A DNA stretch of 64,000 nucleotides from NCBI GenBank assembly GCA_028023455.1, contig JAQFVV010000144.1, forward strand, positions 558,001-622,000. The letters are read 5' to 3'. The notes beneath the pieces are model-generated. The model searched no databases. It had not been told where the DNA came from and was given only the letters and a program-made list of their open reading frames with translations. Positions 47,093 through 59,362 of this stretch are shown here, piece by piece. Position 1 is the first letter of the stretch. Every line of letters starts with the position of its first letter. Both the position numbers and the translations under genes were made by a program. The DNA comes from Epiperipatus broadwayi. Lineage: Eukaryota > Onychophora > Udeonychophora > Euonychophora > Peripatidae.

Positions 47093-49940
47093 CTTACAAG
47101 CTTAAGAGATCTATGACTATTGTTAAGAGCTTATTTGCAACCTCTTTATAACATCTAGAGCTTATTTGCAACCTCTTTATAACATCTACAATTTATAAAT
47201 ATATCTCTTCTTGAACAATATTGTCTATGATAAATATTAAAGATTATTTGATAATCATTTTATTAGGCTATTAATTATTTAATTTTCAGCTTAGATACAA
47301 ACTTAAATTTAATTTAGAAGCTAATTGTGTCTTATTCAAGTTTTAAAATACAAAGAAATTGAAATTCATTAATCAATACATGGATACAAAATATATGAAT
47401 AAATACACAAATATGTATATGTACACAAATTACCGTCAAAATACTACTTTAAATAATGAAAAATAATAATGATTATATACTATCAAAACATAAATTAAAT
47501 CCCAAAATTACTATAATTGATTTATTCATCAGTTTCTAAAGGTAACTCCTTGTTGCAGTTATATTGTTCTACCTTCCATAATTGGTTTTACATCTGCATA
47601 TGAAAAAAAAAAACATTCAATTTTATTGATCACATTTTTAAGAATGGATAGTCTCAGTCTGCCTTTCAGTCTTCCTAAAATTTTGCCTTTCAAAATATTT
47701 TGCAAAACTCTACAATTATAAAAAATGTTACATGTGAGAAAGTGAAATGTGAATAATTCCATATGTATGTGTTTAATTTTAAAAAAATCTTATATTAATC
47801 TGTAACTAAGATTTAAAGTTCATATCAATGCTAGAGACAATATCTAGTTTAATAAATGATTAGTGATAATCATTGCTGTATTTATCTGGAATCGATGGTC
47901 TCAAAGTTGTGGATGGAGTAAGTTTGCCACTTATAAATCAAAATGTAATAATTTTTTTAAACATAACTCAAAAAGTTAATCTTCCTTATTTTTATCATAT
48001 TCAGTAGTTGTCTTTTTATTCCAAATGCTATTAATATTTAAAGCTTGTTGAGCAATTGGCAATGCTCATTGTTTAAGATCTTAACAAGCTTTGCAGAATA
48101 TCCTCAACCCCAGACTGATTTCGTCAGTAAATTAGGCCATGTGATATCAGACTTTATTTGTAATATTATGAATTGTAGTTATTTACTGTGGATAAATATT
48201 AAACTACAATGAAAATGACACGTGGGCCAGAGATCTGGGCTAATTGATACAGATTTTGCCAAAAATGCACCTTTTGGATTATTTACTATTTATATATCTC
48301 TATATTCATATATTTTATAAAATATGTTGAATTTAAAAGTTTTATTAAGTTAATCTTGTAATTTTCGTAAGTAAATTATTTAAAATTGTATAGTGTTTTT
48401 AAGAAAATCATAAGAAAAAATAAATTTCTAAAATAAACGTTCATTTAAAATATATATTTTTAAATGAATCTCTAATATTTTGTTTTGTTACTCATCTGTT
48501 CATTAAATCTGCTCTTTGTTAAACATTATAAACAAACAACGTGATGACAAACTTAACTACTTCAGCAATTTATCTTTGAAGGAATTGACAAAAAGCTGAT
48601 ATGTTTAAAGAGTACCTATTTATTAAATCATCTTTAAAAAGTAACCTGCAAAAAAAAAAAAAAAAAATTGCTTTGAACAAGTTGGATTTTATTGGTGCTA
48701 TCAAACGTTTGAATTTTATTTTTGATCATAGTTTTTATATTTAAAATGTGTGTTGAATGCTTACATATATTTATAAAATCACAAAGATATACTTTTATTC
48801 ACCTATCTACTAATCCTCAACTATTCACTCTCTTGAATTGAAAATAAGTTATCGTAGTCAAGCTATTTTTAAGACCTCAATAAATAAGCTTATTACAAAA
48901 ATAAGCAAAATAAATACAGAAATAATGAAGTTTCTATAATAAGCCTTTTGCTGCAACCTTAATTCTAGCAGTTATCAAAGTTCTCAGAAAAAAAAATCAT
49001 TAAAGTATTACACAACTCTCCAAGTCTAAATTTAATTTTTGCCTTAAGAACAGTAATTGACTCCTATCAATTTATTTACTGTAAGTACGAATAATAAATG
49101 GGCATCAGATGGGAATCCCATTTTATTAACTAGAAGCGAGCATTGCAGTGCACACACATACACAATAGTTATTTTTTATGCTTATCAAACTAATAACTTG
49201 AAAGATTTTTTATGCTTATCAAACTAATAACTTGAAAGTTTGCTTATCAAGAATGTTTAGACTTAAAAGATGGCTGATAACATTAAGATATATATTTAAT
49301 GTTTTAACATAACTATATTACTAAGTTCACTTGGGCTCAAAACACATTTGAAACTTTCTATTTATTGGTCTGGATAATACAAAAAGTATTTTCTGAAAAT
49401 GTATGTGCAATCCAATGATTCCCACTCGGAAAAATAAATTGTCAGGACTTTTTTTGTGGATCTAGTTGATAACTGCTATCTGGTGTCTAATGATTACTTT
49501 ATTGCAGTATTAATTTTTAGAAATACATCCTTTCACAAATCCAAAGTTCAATTATGTATAACAGATCAATATTTACTTACTTTACTTTTAATAAGTATTT
49601 CCATTCTAAATTTGATGTTATAAAAAATCGAATCTAAACAATGGCACACATCACTTTTTTTTTCTGAATTTGTTTAAAGAAAATATATATTTAGTAAATA
49701 GTAGGAGGTGTTTAATTGGTTTTTGAATCCCAAATTTGTTGCTCTTGGCTGGTAATGGAATTTCTTCAGCAATTTTTTTTTCCCAGCCCACCATTCATTA
49801 AAATTTTGTTTAAAAAAAATTAGGATTTCCTCATTGAGATCATAAAACTGATTAGAAAAAAATAATAAAATTATCTTGTCAGTAGTTTATTTAATTTCCA
49901 ACAAAATAGCATAGGGCTATCAGCTTTCTTTCAGCATCTT
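47093..49940. other. unassigned DNA with short duplications
   Basis: A 33-bp tandem duplication is at about 47130-47190 (AGAGCTTATTTGCAACCTCT plus TTATAACATCT, twice). A 40-bp segment near 48040-48080 (AAGCTTGTTGAGCAATTGGC plus AATGCTCATTGTTT) repeats the gypsy protease region at 47056-47092. A second copy of the dispersed repeat lies at 47815-48040. A 34-bp tandem duplication at about 49172-49238 contains TATGCTTATCAAACTAATAA. Near 49080-49520 are diverged copies of the NDUFB8-intron array module. No gene is seen. Confidence 0.5.
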
Positions 49941-49953
49941 TATTAATTACAAT

Positions 49954-50866
49954 GTTTTAAGCCAATAAACATCACATGATCACCATTTCTTATGCTTGCT
50001 CTTAACTGTTATTAAAACAGCAAAACTCTCTATAAGTATTACCACTCAATGCAAGCCAGAGTAATCAATGAAATTCCAGAAGGCTTGTGCATAAAATCCC
50101 CATCTAGTCTCTACTCATCCAATATCCCCAGACTAGTTTCTGGCTTGTGACCCTCATCAGTGAGGAACCTTGGATCTGAGAGCAATGCACATACATCTCA
50201 GGATCTAATGCAACCCTCCAGCAGCCACCTTTTATTTCTACTTAACTACAAAACTATGAGACTTAAATTGTAACACTGTAATATTTTCAATCCAAGCTTA
50301 TCAGCTTATATAGTCATATAGGTCTGACTATACATTTTGGTATCTTTGGTTTTTTAATAATCCATTGATTACTCTGGCTTGCAGTGAATGGCAATATATA
50401 TATATAGTTTTGCCTGTTTTAATAAGTTAAGAGCAAGCATAAGAAATGGTGATCATGTGATGTTTATTGGCTTAAAACCAATCTTACCTAACAGGATAGT
50501 ATTGACTATGGTTATTAAAGAACCAAAGATATCAAAATGTATGGCTACTGAACTGAGTTTAGACCTATATGACTATATAAGCTGAGCTTGGATCGAAAAT
50601 ATTACAGTATTTTCAATTTAAGTCTCATAGTTTTGTAGTTAAGTAGAGATAAAAGATGGCTTCTGGAGGGTTGCATTAAATCCCAAGATCTAGGTGCAAT
50701 GCTCTCAGATCCAAGGTTACTTACTGATGAAGGCCACAAGCCAAAAACTAGTCTGGGGATATTGGATGAGTAGGCACTAGATGGGGATTTTATGCACAAG
50801 CCTTCTGGCATCCAATGATTATGCTGGCTTGCACTGGGTGGCAATACGTATAGAGTTTTGCCTATT
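49954..50866. mobile_element. palindromic TSD element, copy C (913 bp)
   Basis: Flanked by the exact 11-bp repeat TTAATTACAAT (49943-49953 and 50867-50877). The left part (49954 to about 50350) carries the family body; after a short centre the right part (about 50355-50866) repeats it inverted. The arms have diverged more than in copy A. The ribozyme-like core in the right arm has AAAA in place of GAAA. The ORFs in it are spurious. Confidence 0.82.
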
Positions 50867-50879
50867 TTAATTACAATAT

Positions 50880-51540
50880 TCCATACTGTAAACTTGAATA
50901 ATTGATGGACACTAAATGATCGTGGAATAAAATCTAGAATTTAATTAGCAATAGCCAAAAATGAATAAAATGGATATAAGTTCTGGGAATTCATTTACAT
51001 TATCATTTTAATGTACGATTATTCAAACTTAAACTAGACGGCTCTGAAGTGGAATAATAGGGTTTATTTATTTTAATTTTTTACTATTACATACATAGTA
51101 GCCATATTTTTTTGAAGAAAATAATGATCAATTAGAAATTGTTCCTTAACAAAAAAAAAGGTGGGGGGGGGGGGCAGTTTGCATTTATTTTTTCATTGAA
51201 ACTAAAAGTTTAATACCATTTATTATTAAATATATGTATATTTATATTGCTCTTTAAACAATCATATTATTTAAAAAAAAAAAAATGATTTTTGACATTT
51301 TTCACTAGAATTTTTTTAATAAATCAGATTTGTATTTTTAAAAATTCATAAAACTGTATATAATTTGTGTCAAAGTTACATTTAGTATAAATTCATGCTT
51401 TCAATGTTTCTATTTTTAATTGAATTTTTTCAATAGTCCACATGCGCATTAGATCCAGCAAAACAAAAGAAAATTCATCGTTTTCTAAAATGTTTTTACA
51501 ATGTATTTATGTAAAAAATATTTAAAAATTTCAATCTATT
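50880..51540. other. no gene seen
   Basis: AT-rich flank with a G-run near 51163-51175 and a possible diverged array module near 50880-50940. Confidence 0.4.
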
Positions 51541-51544
51541 TATA

Positions 51545-52440
51545 TTAGCATAATTTATCATTTTGCAAATATTCTTCAATCTTTTCACTGGCGACATAAT
51601 TTTTAATACATGAAATTTCATCAATTAGTATGCTATCATTAAAGTTCCAATGACTGCCTGTAGAGGGATCCATTTCTATATAAAATCTGAGTCTTGAAAT
51701 AATCATTGCAGGTTTGATAAAATTTATTAACTGTATCTTTAAATATGTTAATATCAACGTTTTGAGCTGTTTCTAAATCTAAAACTAATTTTTTAGTATT
51801 TGTGGACAAAAACTTGGATTTTTTTCATTCAATTGACATTAGCTTCAATTATTTTAAATGCAGGGAGGCTTTATATATTGAAATTTCTTGTAATTCAAAA
51901 TATATTGTTGAAAAGTTGAAATTTGACTATGAATAAAAAATAATCATGTCTTTGCTAATACATCATTAAAAAAGTTTTTCGCAATCATGGGTCACTTTTC
52001 CACTTCCAAAAAATATGATTTTAGTCACCTAAATAATTTTAACATTCTTTCTAAAGCTGGTGAAGAGATGATTATGTTTTGTTGTAACCTAGTACTTTTT
52101 TATATTGAACACCTACATCATCCTAATTTTTTTTCAATTTTGCCATTGATTGTATATATATATTTAGTGGAAAACAATTGATACCAGGGTTTATACAGTT
52201 ATTGGATACATAGGTAACACCATTACTACCAATTAATTTATTGCTACGTAAATTTTGCATTTTTTAAAAAAATATTTTTTCTTTCATCTAGAAACCACCA
52301 AAGTTACATTTGGTGTTGTCAGCACGTAACGCAAATAATTTACCAGTATTTTCATATCTGTTTAGTGATTTCTTGATGCAAGTTGCGAATTTTCTTTAGG
52401 TAGATTCTTTAAATTTATAACTTTGATACTTTTAGTAGAT
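51545..52440 (-). pseudogene. second hAT-type transposase remnant
   Basis: Reading down the minus strand through several frames: RADNTKCNFGG (about 52335-52305, the ADNT-x-NFGG block of hAT-like transposases), NKLIGSNGVTYVSNNCINPG (about 52240-52190), VQYKKVLGYNKT and, at the end, HWNFNDSILIDEISCIKNYV. The order ADNT-NFGG, then LIG--C-AHI-NN, then VEYKKLL-Y-KTRW is that of the ZNF862-like hAT group. Many stops. The BED finger and the C-terminal dimerisation domain were not found. It differs from the ZBED5-like copy at 15.7-16.4 kb. Confidence 0.65.
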
Positions 52441-53239
52441 TAAAAAAAAAAAGATAAAAAATGCCTGACCAGAATCAGGCAAATTTAATATTTACATAAT
52501 TAGAACTGACTCACTAAATAGGAATATAACTTATTTTACATAAGTTTTAAATGAGTCAACAGAATGTGAAACAAAAATCATTACAAATAACACTTCTGTT
52601 TTTGTTATGACACAAGAATACTTTTTTTATTATGACACAAAAATACTTTTTGTCAAAACATATCTTTAAAGAAAAATTATTTGACTGAAAAAAAGGAGAT
52701 TGATAATACCAAAATGTTTTTAAGTATTGTTACTAAAAATTTTGCTAATGAGGAATGAGTTTAAAGGTTGTTCAACAAAGTTCTGACTTCAGCTTCATGT
52801 TTCAATATTTGTAAATGTCATGTAATTACAGATTGGATATTATTTGTGATACTAAAATTTACTAAACATTTATTAGATTTGATGTTACTATTTGTTATTT
52901 TTTTAATGAAAGGTACTTTTTCCCCAATGTTATATTGAAAATATGTTTTCTTTTGGGCACTATGACGATGGGTCTTAAAATAATAAGTAAGATCAAAACT
53001 TACCTGCTTAAACATACAATATGTTTTGAATAAACACTTTACATAAAGAATTGAAGTTGAGCTAAAATACATCAGTAGAAATATAACATTGCAGTTTCAA
53101 GGTGTCTAATCATTCCAATCAGTTTCTATACTATAACGCATAATCAAATGCAACATGTATACACAGTAATGACATAGCCATAGATTCTGAACCACTAGCG
53201 AGTGCTGTTGAAATGTCAAATTTAAGTTTCTTTATGTGT

Positions 53240-54119
53240 TAAACCACTAAACATCACATGATCACCATTTCTTATGATTGCTCATAACTATTATTAAAAC
53301 AGGCAAAACAGAGTAATCAATGGATGCCAGAAGGTTTGTGCATAAAATCTCTATCTAGTGCCTACTCATTCAATATCCCCAGACTAGTTTCTAGCTTGTG
53401 ACTTTCATCAGTGATAGCTTTGGATCTGAGAGCACTGCACCTAGATCTTAGCATCTAATGCAATTCTCCAGCAGCTATCTTTTATCTCTACTTAACTACA
53501 AAACTGAGTCTAAAATTGAAAACACAATATTTTCAATCCAAACTCATTAATTTATATAGTCATATAGTAGTCCCCATATATTTTGGTGCCTTTGGTTCTT
53601 TAATAACCATAGCCACCCCTGTCCTATTAGGCAGGATTGGTAGTAAGCCACTAAACATCACATGGTCACCATTTCTTATGCTTGCTCATAACTATTATTA
53701 AAACAGGCAAAACAGCAACTCAATGCAAGCTAGAGTAATCAATGGATTCCAGAAAGCTGGTGCATAAAATCCCTATCTAGTGCCTACTCATCCAATATCA
53801 CTAGACTATTAGTTTCTAGCTTGTGGCTTTCATAAATGAGGAGTCTTGGATCTGAGATCTAATGAGCTTGGATTGAAAATATTGTGTTTTCAAGTAGAGA
53901 TAAAAGGTGGCTTCTGGAGGAGTGCATTAGATCCTGAGATCTAGGTGCAGTACTCTCAGAACCAAGGCTCCTCAATGATGAAAACCACAAGTTAAAAACT
54001 AGTCAGGGGATATTGGATGAGTAGGCATTAGATAGGGATTTTATACACAAGCCTTCTGGCATCCATTGATTATTCAGGCTTGCACTGAGTGGCACTGCTG
54101 TATGGAGAGTTTTGCCTGT
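53240..54119. mobile_element. palindromic TSD element, copy D (880 bp)
   Basis: Flanked by a perfect 13-bp TSD, TTTCTTTATGTGT (53227-53239 and 54120-54132). It starts TAAACCACTAAACATC and ends GAGAGTTTTGCCTGTT. Inside are a long body unit (53240 to about 53640), a second partial direct unit that restarts with the same 5' motif near 53648, and an inverted copy (about 53870-54119). The tandem arrangement of a full and a partial unit plus an inverted end resembles the terminal-repeat layouts of Penelope-like elements. Confidence 0.85.
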
Positions 54120-54474
54120 TTTCTTTATGTGTACTGGCAACCAATATTTAATTTACTAGTTCTGTTCACAAAATAATGAATAAAATGGCTATTTTAGAAA
54201 AAAATAAATCTGAAGGTCGAAAGTGAAAAAGAATACTGTCTTCTTAAATAAAATGTATGGCCACAAGTAAATGTACATCAAAAAAAATTTTGTTTTAATA
54301 TAATAAAATATTTTAGATAGGATTACAGTTTTTTTCTACTGAAATAATAAAATTATCCTTAATAAAACAATAAATAAATAATATATATAAATTCAATTTG
54401 TAGTTGTCATTTCCAAATAGATTATATTTCGATTTGATATTAAAACATTTACTTAAATTCAATTCACTATATTT

Positions 54475-54669
54475 AATTTAAAATAATCAATCTAAAACAA
54501 AATTGAAATAGATAAGTAAATATAAATAAAAATTTTATTTAATACAACTAGCCAGTAAGGATTGAAGTTAGATATATTAAATAAATTAATTGGTTAGATA
54601 TATTAAATAATTTTTTTATTTATATTTAATTGTCTATTTCAATTTTGTTTTAGATTGATTATTTTAAAT
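54475..54669. repeat. palindrome with 70-bp arms
   Basis: The arm with AAAATAATCAATCTAAAACA and AAATTGAAATAGATAA at 54475-54544 is inverted at 54600-54669. The centre has a 26-bp tandem pair based on GTTAGATATATTAAATAA. It lies 3' of GFUS. A foldback MITE is likely; family unknown. Confidence 0.55.
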
Positions 54670-54741
54670 TTTTTTAAAAAAAAATTTACGGACAAATTTT
54701 TTATGATTGAAATTTGACCATCTACTTACTATATTATATTA

Positions 54742-55057
54742 ATATATAGGGTATATGAGCACAGACTTTCACATGACCCACCACTCTCCACACCATTTCA
54801 TAACACTGATGCACTTGAACACATATATGTTGAAAAGATATACATATTTCATGCTAAACCAGCGTTGGTCCAGATTACCATCTCCACACATATATGCTAT
54901 AAGTGCTCAAATATATATTAAGATAGCATGAAATACGTATATTGGTGATTATTTATCTTTTCAACATATATGTGTTCAAGTGTATCAGTGTTATGAGATG
55001 GTGTGGAGAGTGATGGGTTATGTGAAAGTCTGTGTTCATATACCCTCCCTATATATT
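54742..55057. mobile_element. MITE with about 95-bp inverted repeats (316 bp)
   Basis: Ends in ATATATAGGG on both sides, then TATATGARCACAGACTTTCA and CATRACCCA-CACTCTCCACACCAT in inverted orientation. The right copy has an extra AGGG. The TA-rich edge suggests TA target preference. A diverged relative of one arm (GATCATTTATCTTTTTCACA) appears at about 17080-17150. It lies just 3' of the GFUS polyadenylation signal. Confidence 0.6.
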
Positions 55058-55162
55058 ACATATGTAGACGCAGGTATATAATAAGCCTGTGTGTTTCAGT
55101 TATATTATATTAAGTAAACACAATAACAAATTCATTTATCAATTGTTTAAAAAATCATTTTC

Positions 55163-55168
55163 TTTATT
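55163..55168 (-). terminator. GFUS polyadenylation signal
   Basis: AATAAA on the minus strand, about 63 nt after the GFUS stop codon. It is well placed for the mRNA 3' end. Confidence 0.5.
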
Positions 55169-55230
55169 ACTCTGTTTATAAAACAGATATACTAATATAG
55201 CATTAAGATTTAAAAAAGGCATTATTTGCT

Positions 55231-55286
55231 TCATTTTCTTGTCATTTCATAATTTTTTATAAACCAATCGCAGGTTTCCTTAATAG
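55231..55286 (-). CDS. GFUS: GFUS last exon
   Basis: After a strong polypyrimidine acceptor (T-tract then TAG, 55287-55289) the exon completes the split Ala codon and reads IKETCDWFIKNYEMTRK plus stop TGA (55231-55233). This is the conserved C-terminus of GFUS (A-KETC-WF-NYE-ARK). The spliced join with the exon at 60184 keeps frame and family spacing exactly. The intron between them is about 4.9 kb and holds two palindromic insertions, a GGTTG-ended DNA transposon, a Penelope-related hairpin and an RTE 3' fragment. No lesion is seen, so the gene looks functional. Confidence 0.93.
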
Positions 55287-55708
55287 CTAAAAAAAAAAAG
55301 AAACACATATATTAATAAAATAAAATTCATAAAAAAAAATAATCTAAAAACTGGACAATCTTATAAGACTTTATAATATTTATAAATTAAAAAAAAACTT
55401 GAATAATTTCAATTATGCTGTATTTTCAGATATATATAATAAAGATAAAATAATTATTAACAAGGATTTCTGAAATATTTTTAAATTAGACACAATGATA
55501 TTCATAAAGATTTTTTAAAAAAAGAATAGATTTATTTTTTAAAATAAATTATACAAAAGCTATTAGAAATATATATATATATATAAAGTAATATAGATTC
55601 TTAAAAAAAAATGTAAAATGAAATTTTAGTTCATTTTCCCTGAGGAAAACTTATTTGAATGTCACAGATAATGGTATTAAAAAAAAAAAAGATCAAAGTA
55701 AAAAATGT

Positions 55709-55987
55709 TAAACCACTAAACATCACATGATCACCATTTCTTATGCTTGTTCATAACTGTTATTAAAACAGGCAAAACTCTTCATACAGTAATGCCACTC
55801 ATTGCAAGCCAGAATAATCAATGGATGCCAGAAGGCTTGTGCATAAAATCCCTATCTAGTGCCTACTCATCCAATATCCCCAAACTAGACGAAAGCCACA
55901 AGCTAGAAACTAGTCTGGCATCCATTGGTTACTCTGGCTTGCACTGAGTGGCACTACTGTATGGAGAGTTTTGCCTGTTTTAATTTT
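55709..55987. mobile_element. palindromic TSD element, copy E (279 bp), in the GFUS last intron
   Basis: Flanked by a perfect 12-bp TSD, AGTAAAAAATGT (55697-55708 and 55988-55999). It starts TAAACCACTAAACATC and ends GTTTTGCCTGTTTTAATTTT. The body is reduced to the stem arms plus a remnant CAAGCTAGAAACTAGTC segment. A second transposon was later inserted at the right TSD copy (see 56000-57380). Confidence 0.85.
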
Positions 55988-55999
55988 AGTAAAAAATGT

Positions 56000-57380
56000 G
56001 GTTGTTTTACAATAGCGTGTTGAAACAACCGGAGGGCGTTATTTCTATGATAGTGCACAGAAATATGCCGTTTAGGTGGCCTCCACCGCTATCGCACATT
56101 CTATTTCTAATGCATAAGCCTAGAAATAGTCCATTGATACGGGGGTTACCGGTTGCTGTGTTTATTTCTATGCTAATGCACAGAAACATGACATTTAGCC
56201 AATCTGCCGCAGAAGCTATCGTGTCAGCTTACAGCTCAGATTTTTTGTGCTAAGCATTTTGGATGTGCGATCACATTTCACTTTTGGTTACAGTATTGTC
56301 TGAGGGCGGCTGGAATTCTGATTGTCAAAACTACTTTAATATTCATTAAGACCACCTCCCCCTCTATCTCGCATGTTTTAGGAAGGTCTACTAACAATTA
56401 TCAGCAGAGTCTCATGCTTCCCTAGCCCCCATTTCCTGCCGAAAAAATGGGCCAAGTGTAGTTAAAAGCACAATTCCTATCAAATCATGCTCTAAGTCAC
56501 GTTTCGTGTGAGAACAACTGCGAGCTGATTAATCGAATGGCTGCTGGAACCGGGTTATCAAACAAAACAAGCTTGAAGCTGCATGCCTGCTGTTTTTTTT
56601 TTCCTGAAGAGCCCAAAAAGTTGCTTTTAATTGCCGTATAGATCAATTGTTTTTTGGGGAATTACCATCAAAACTTGGTCAACCTTCGAGTTGTTGGCAT
56701 TCCGTTCTGTTAGCAATTGGAAACACCCTCCCCCATCCCTTTCCCCCCTCTCCCAAAGTTGTACTTTGGCTTGTAAATGTTACCATTAAATGTCCAATAG
56801 ATTTATTTATAATTTATTAAAATAAAACAAAACAAACCAAAAAAAAAAAAAAAAAGAAGAAGTTGAATCGGCTGATTTTTTTGTCGTACAATACCGAACC
56901 GAAAATAGAAAGGGTTTAATGAGAAGAATAAAAACAAACAAAAAATTGGTAACTACTTTTTAAAATTCATTTTTAATTGATGTTTCTTTTTTTGGGTTTG
57001 CCAAAATCGATTTGATAGCCGCCGTACTTTTTAAATGTGATAAACAACAACAACAAAAAAATACATAGACCGAAAAAAAAAAAAAAAACCCGGCCCCTTT
57101 GAAAATATAAATAATGAAAAGAATCAAAAAAAAAAATTAAGTACTTTTTTTGTAAATTCATTTATTTGTAATTTTTTTTATGCATTTTTTTTTTTTTTGT
57201 TGGGTTGAAAAAATTTGATTTGATATTACTTTTATAAATGTGATAAACAAAAAAAAAAACCCAAAGCCAACCAAAAAAAAAAAAAAAAAAAGGAACCCGG
57301 CCCCGGCAACATTATATTTATCTTTGTTTACAAACCAACCCCGCACTCCGGCGGTTTCAACACGCTATTGTAAAACAACC
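56000..57380. mobile_element. non-autonomous DNA transposon with GGTTG ends (1381 bp)
   Basis: TIRs start GGTTGTTTTACAATAGCGTG and are identical for 27 bp, and similar to about 39 bp (CCGGAG-GCG). TSD is AAAAATGT (55992-55999 and 57381-57388). GG ends with an 8-bp TSD recall Merlin, and the first seven bases equal those of the Merlin copy at 30383. The interior is GC-richer and holds no transposase; the right half has two degenerate direct units (about 56945-57090 and 57135-57305) each ending in an A-run and CCCGGCCCC. Superfamily assignment is tentative. Confidence 0.75.
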
Positions 57381-57689
57381 AAAAATGTAATGAGTAAAAA
57401 AAACTTTAGAATGAGATGACAACAAGAGGGTTATTTGGGAAGAGATATAAGATTAATCTATAGAAAAAACTTAAGAAGCACAGACATTGAAAGAGGTAGA
57501 ATGAACTAGAAATTCATGCAATGAGAGAAAGGGAGATAGTAGAGAAGGGAAATAAATTACTGGTACTCAGTGCAAAATGACAAAAAATTCCAGTAAGTTA
57601 ATTAAAGTGAAAAATGAATAGATTAAAGAATCATTGAAAAGAAAAAAATGTTAAAGGATATTTTTAAAAAAAAAAAAATCAGATATATT

Positions 57690-57850
57690 TATATATTGGA
57701 TTATTCCATCATCTAGTCTTTAGAAAAATTAACTTTATTTAAATTTTTCTTAAGATATTCAATACTTAATATTAGATGATGAAAATAGTTAAAATATCAT
57801 CATCACAAACCTTCAGGAAAATTTCAGATATTATTCTAAAAAAAAAAAAA
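57690..57850. repeat. inverted pair of the Penelope-tail repeat
   Basis: GGATTATTCCATCATCTAGT at the left and, inverted, ATTAGATGATGAAAATAGTT at the right are both copies of the end module seen at 61797 and 14594. On the minus strand the right copy continues into CCTGAAGGTTTGTGATGATG, as at 61755. It lies in the GFUS last intron. Confidence 0.5.
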
Positions 57851-58080
57851 GGATAAATCTAAATGTCATAAATGAAGTAATTTAGACTTATTAAAGGGAA
57901 AATATTAACAATCTATGATCCATGAGTCAATGACTAACCCATAAAAAAATTTGGCATAACTGGATTGAAATTTATATTCGAATATTAATCATCTAACTTT
58001 TAATATAGTACAAGCAAATAAGAATTCCATTTTGTCATTATATTTAATGTAGTTTCATTTTCTCTTTATGACTCTTAGTA

Positions 58081-58636
58081 TTCATCATCATCATCATCAT
58101 CAACCATTATCAATCCACTGCAGGATGAAGGTCTCTCCAAGTTTAATCCATCTTCTCCAATCTTTAGCTTCTCTTTTCCACAACACCCCTGCACATTTTC
58201 TTATTTCATCCATCCATCTCACATGTGGTCTCTTTCTGGGTCTTTTACAATCTCTTGGAATCCAGTTTAAAATTTCAATTGTCCATCTATTATCATTTCT
58301 TCTAGCAATATGTCCAGCCCAACTCCATTTCAATCTTTTAATTTTTTCAATAAGGTCAGTAACACCTGTTTGTTGTCTTACCCATACATTGCGTTTTCGA
58401 TGTCTTCTTGTTACTCCCAACATACATCTCTCCATACTCCTTTGAGTGGTCTGAAGTCTCTGTATTGCTCTTCTATTAAGTGTCCAAGTCTCAGATCCAT
58501 AAGTAAGAACTGGTAAAACACATTTGTTAAAAACCATTCTTTTCAAACACATAGGCATATTTCCTTTTAGTATCAAGTTACTTCTACCAAAAGCACTCCA
58601 ACCAAGTTTAATTCTATGATTAATTTCCTCCATTAT
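58081..58636 (-). mobile_element. 5'-truncated RTE-type LINE with intact 177-codon C-terminal ORF
   Basis: The minus-strand frame 58633-58100 is uninterrupted. It starts MEEINHRIKLGWSAFGRSNL, then LTYGSETWTLNRRAIQRLQ, RSMERCMLGVTRRHR, then LKWSWAGHIARRNDNRWTIE and RWMDEIRKCAG, ending ILQWIDNG. This is the C-terminal part of RTE-clade ORF2, downstream of the RT core. The stop is followed by (TGA)n repeats (plus-strand TCA run 58083-58101), the usual RTE 3' end. Lack of stops suggests a recent insertion. No clear TSD. It lies in the GFUS last intron, same strand. Confidence 0.85.
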
Positions 58637-59362
58637 GTATTATGACAATTTATTTTACCTTATTATTGAAGTTTAAGCTATTAAGCAAATCAAACAGTTG
58701 CCGTTGTTAATACTTTTAAACTTGCAGCACATTTATATGGTATAATAAGAAATATCAGTATTAAACTAATATTTATATTTAAACATTTGAACCAAAAAAA
58801 ATTTAAAAAAATTTATAAGGAAGTCATTAAATTTTTTTATTTAAAATATATTATTTTTTTATTTTTTGATGTGCTATATATATACATTCTTGTTTACATA
58901 TATTTATCATTAATTATGTTGATTTGCTTTAGTTCATGCACTTTATATTAATCTATTTATGATTTATATGTTTATTTGTGTTTATAATATCAAAACAGTA
59001 ATTAATAGATTTTTAAATATTTTTTCATATTCATACATAAGAAGAATAAAGACTTTGTTTTATAATTAAATACATATAAATATTTTGTTTGCAATGTTTA
59101 CTAAAACTCTATAACTCATTCACTACTGATGATACCCACAAATTTAATTTTAAACATAAATTTAGCAGGCTGTGAACATATAAATTAAAAATGTGATCTG
59201 TGGTGGAAAAAATATTATATATTCTGATTTCGGCTTAACCTAACTTTTGGAAAATAGATGTGGTCATTTTGACTTCATTTAGCAATATCTCAAAACATAT
59301 ATTTGTCAGTATTTGTATCAAATGTAAACAATAGATCTTTTAATTATATGTTCTATTTATTG

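Noticed and set aside
58068-58445. His-rich plus-strand ORF starting with a run of His
   Set aside because: It is the antisense of the RTE ORF; the His run is the RTE 3' trinucleotide repeat.
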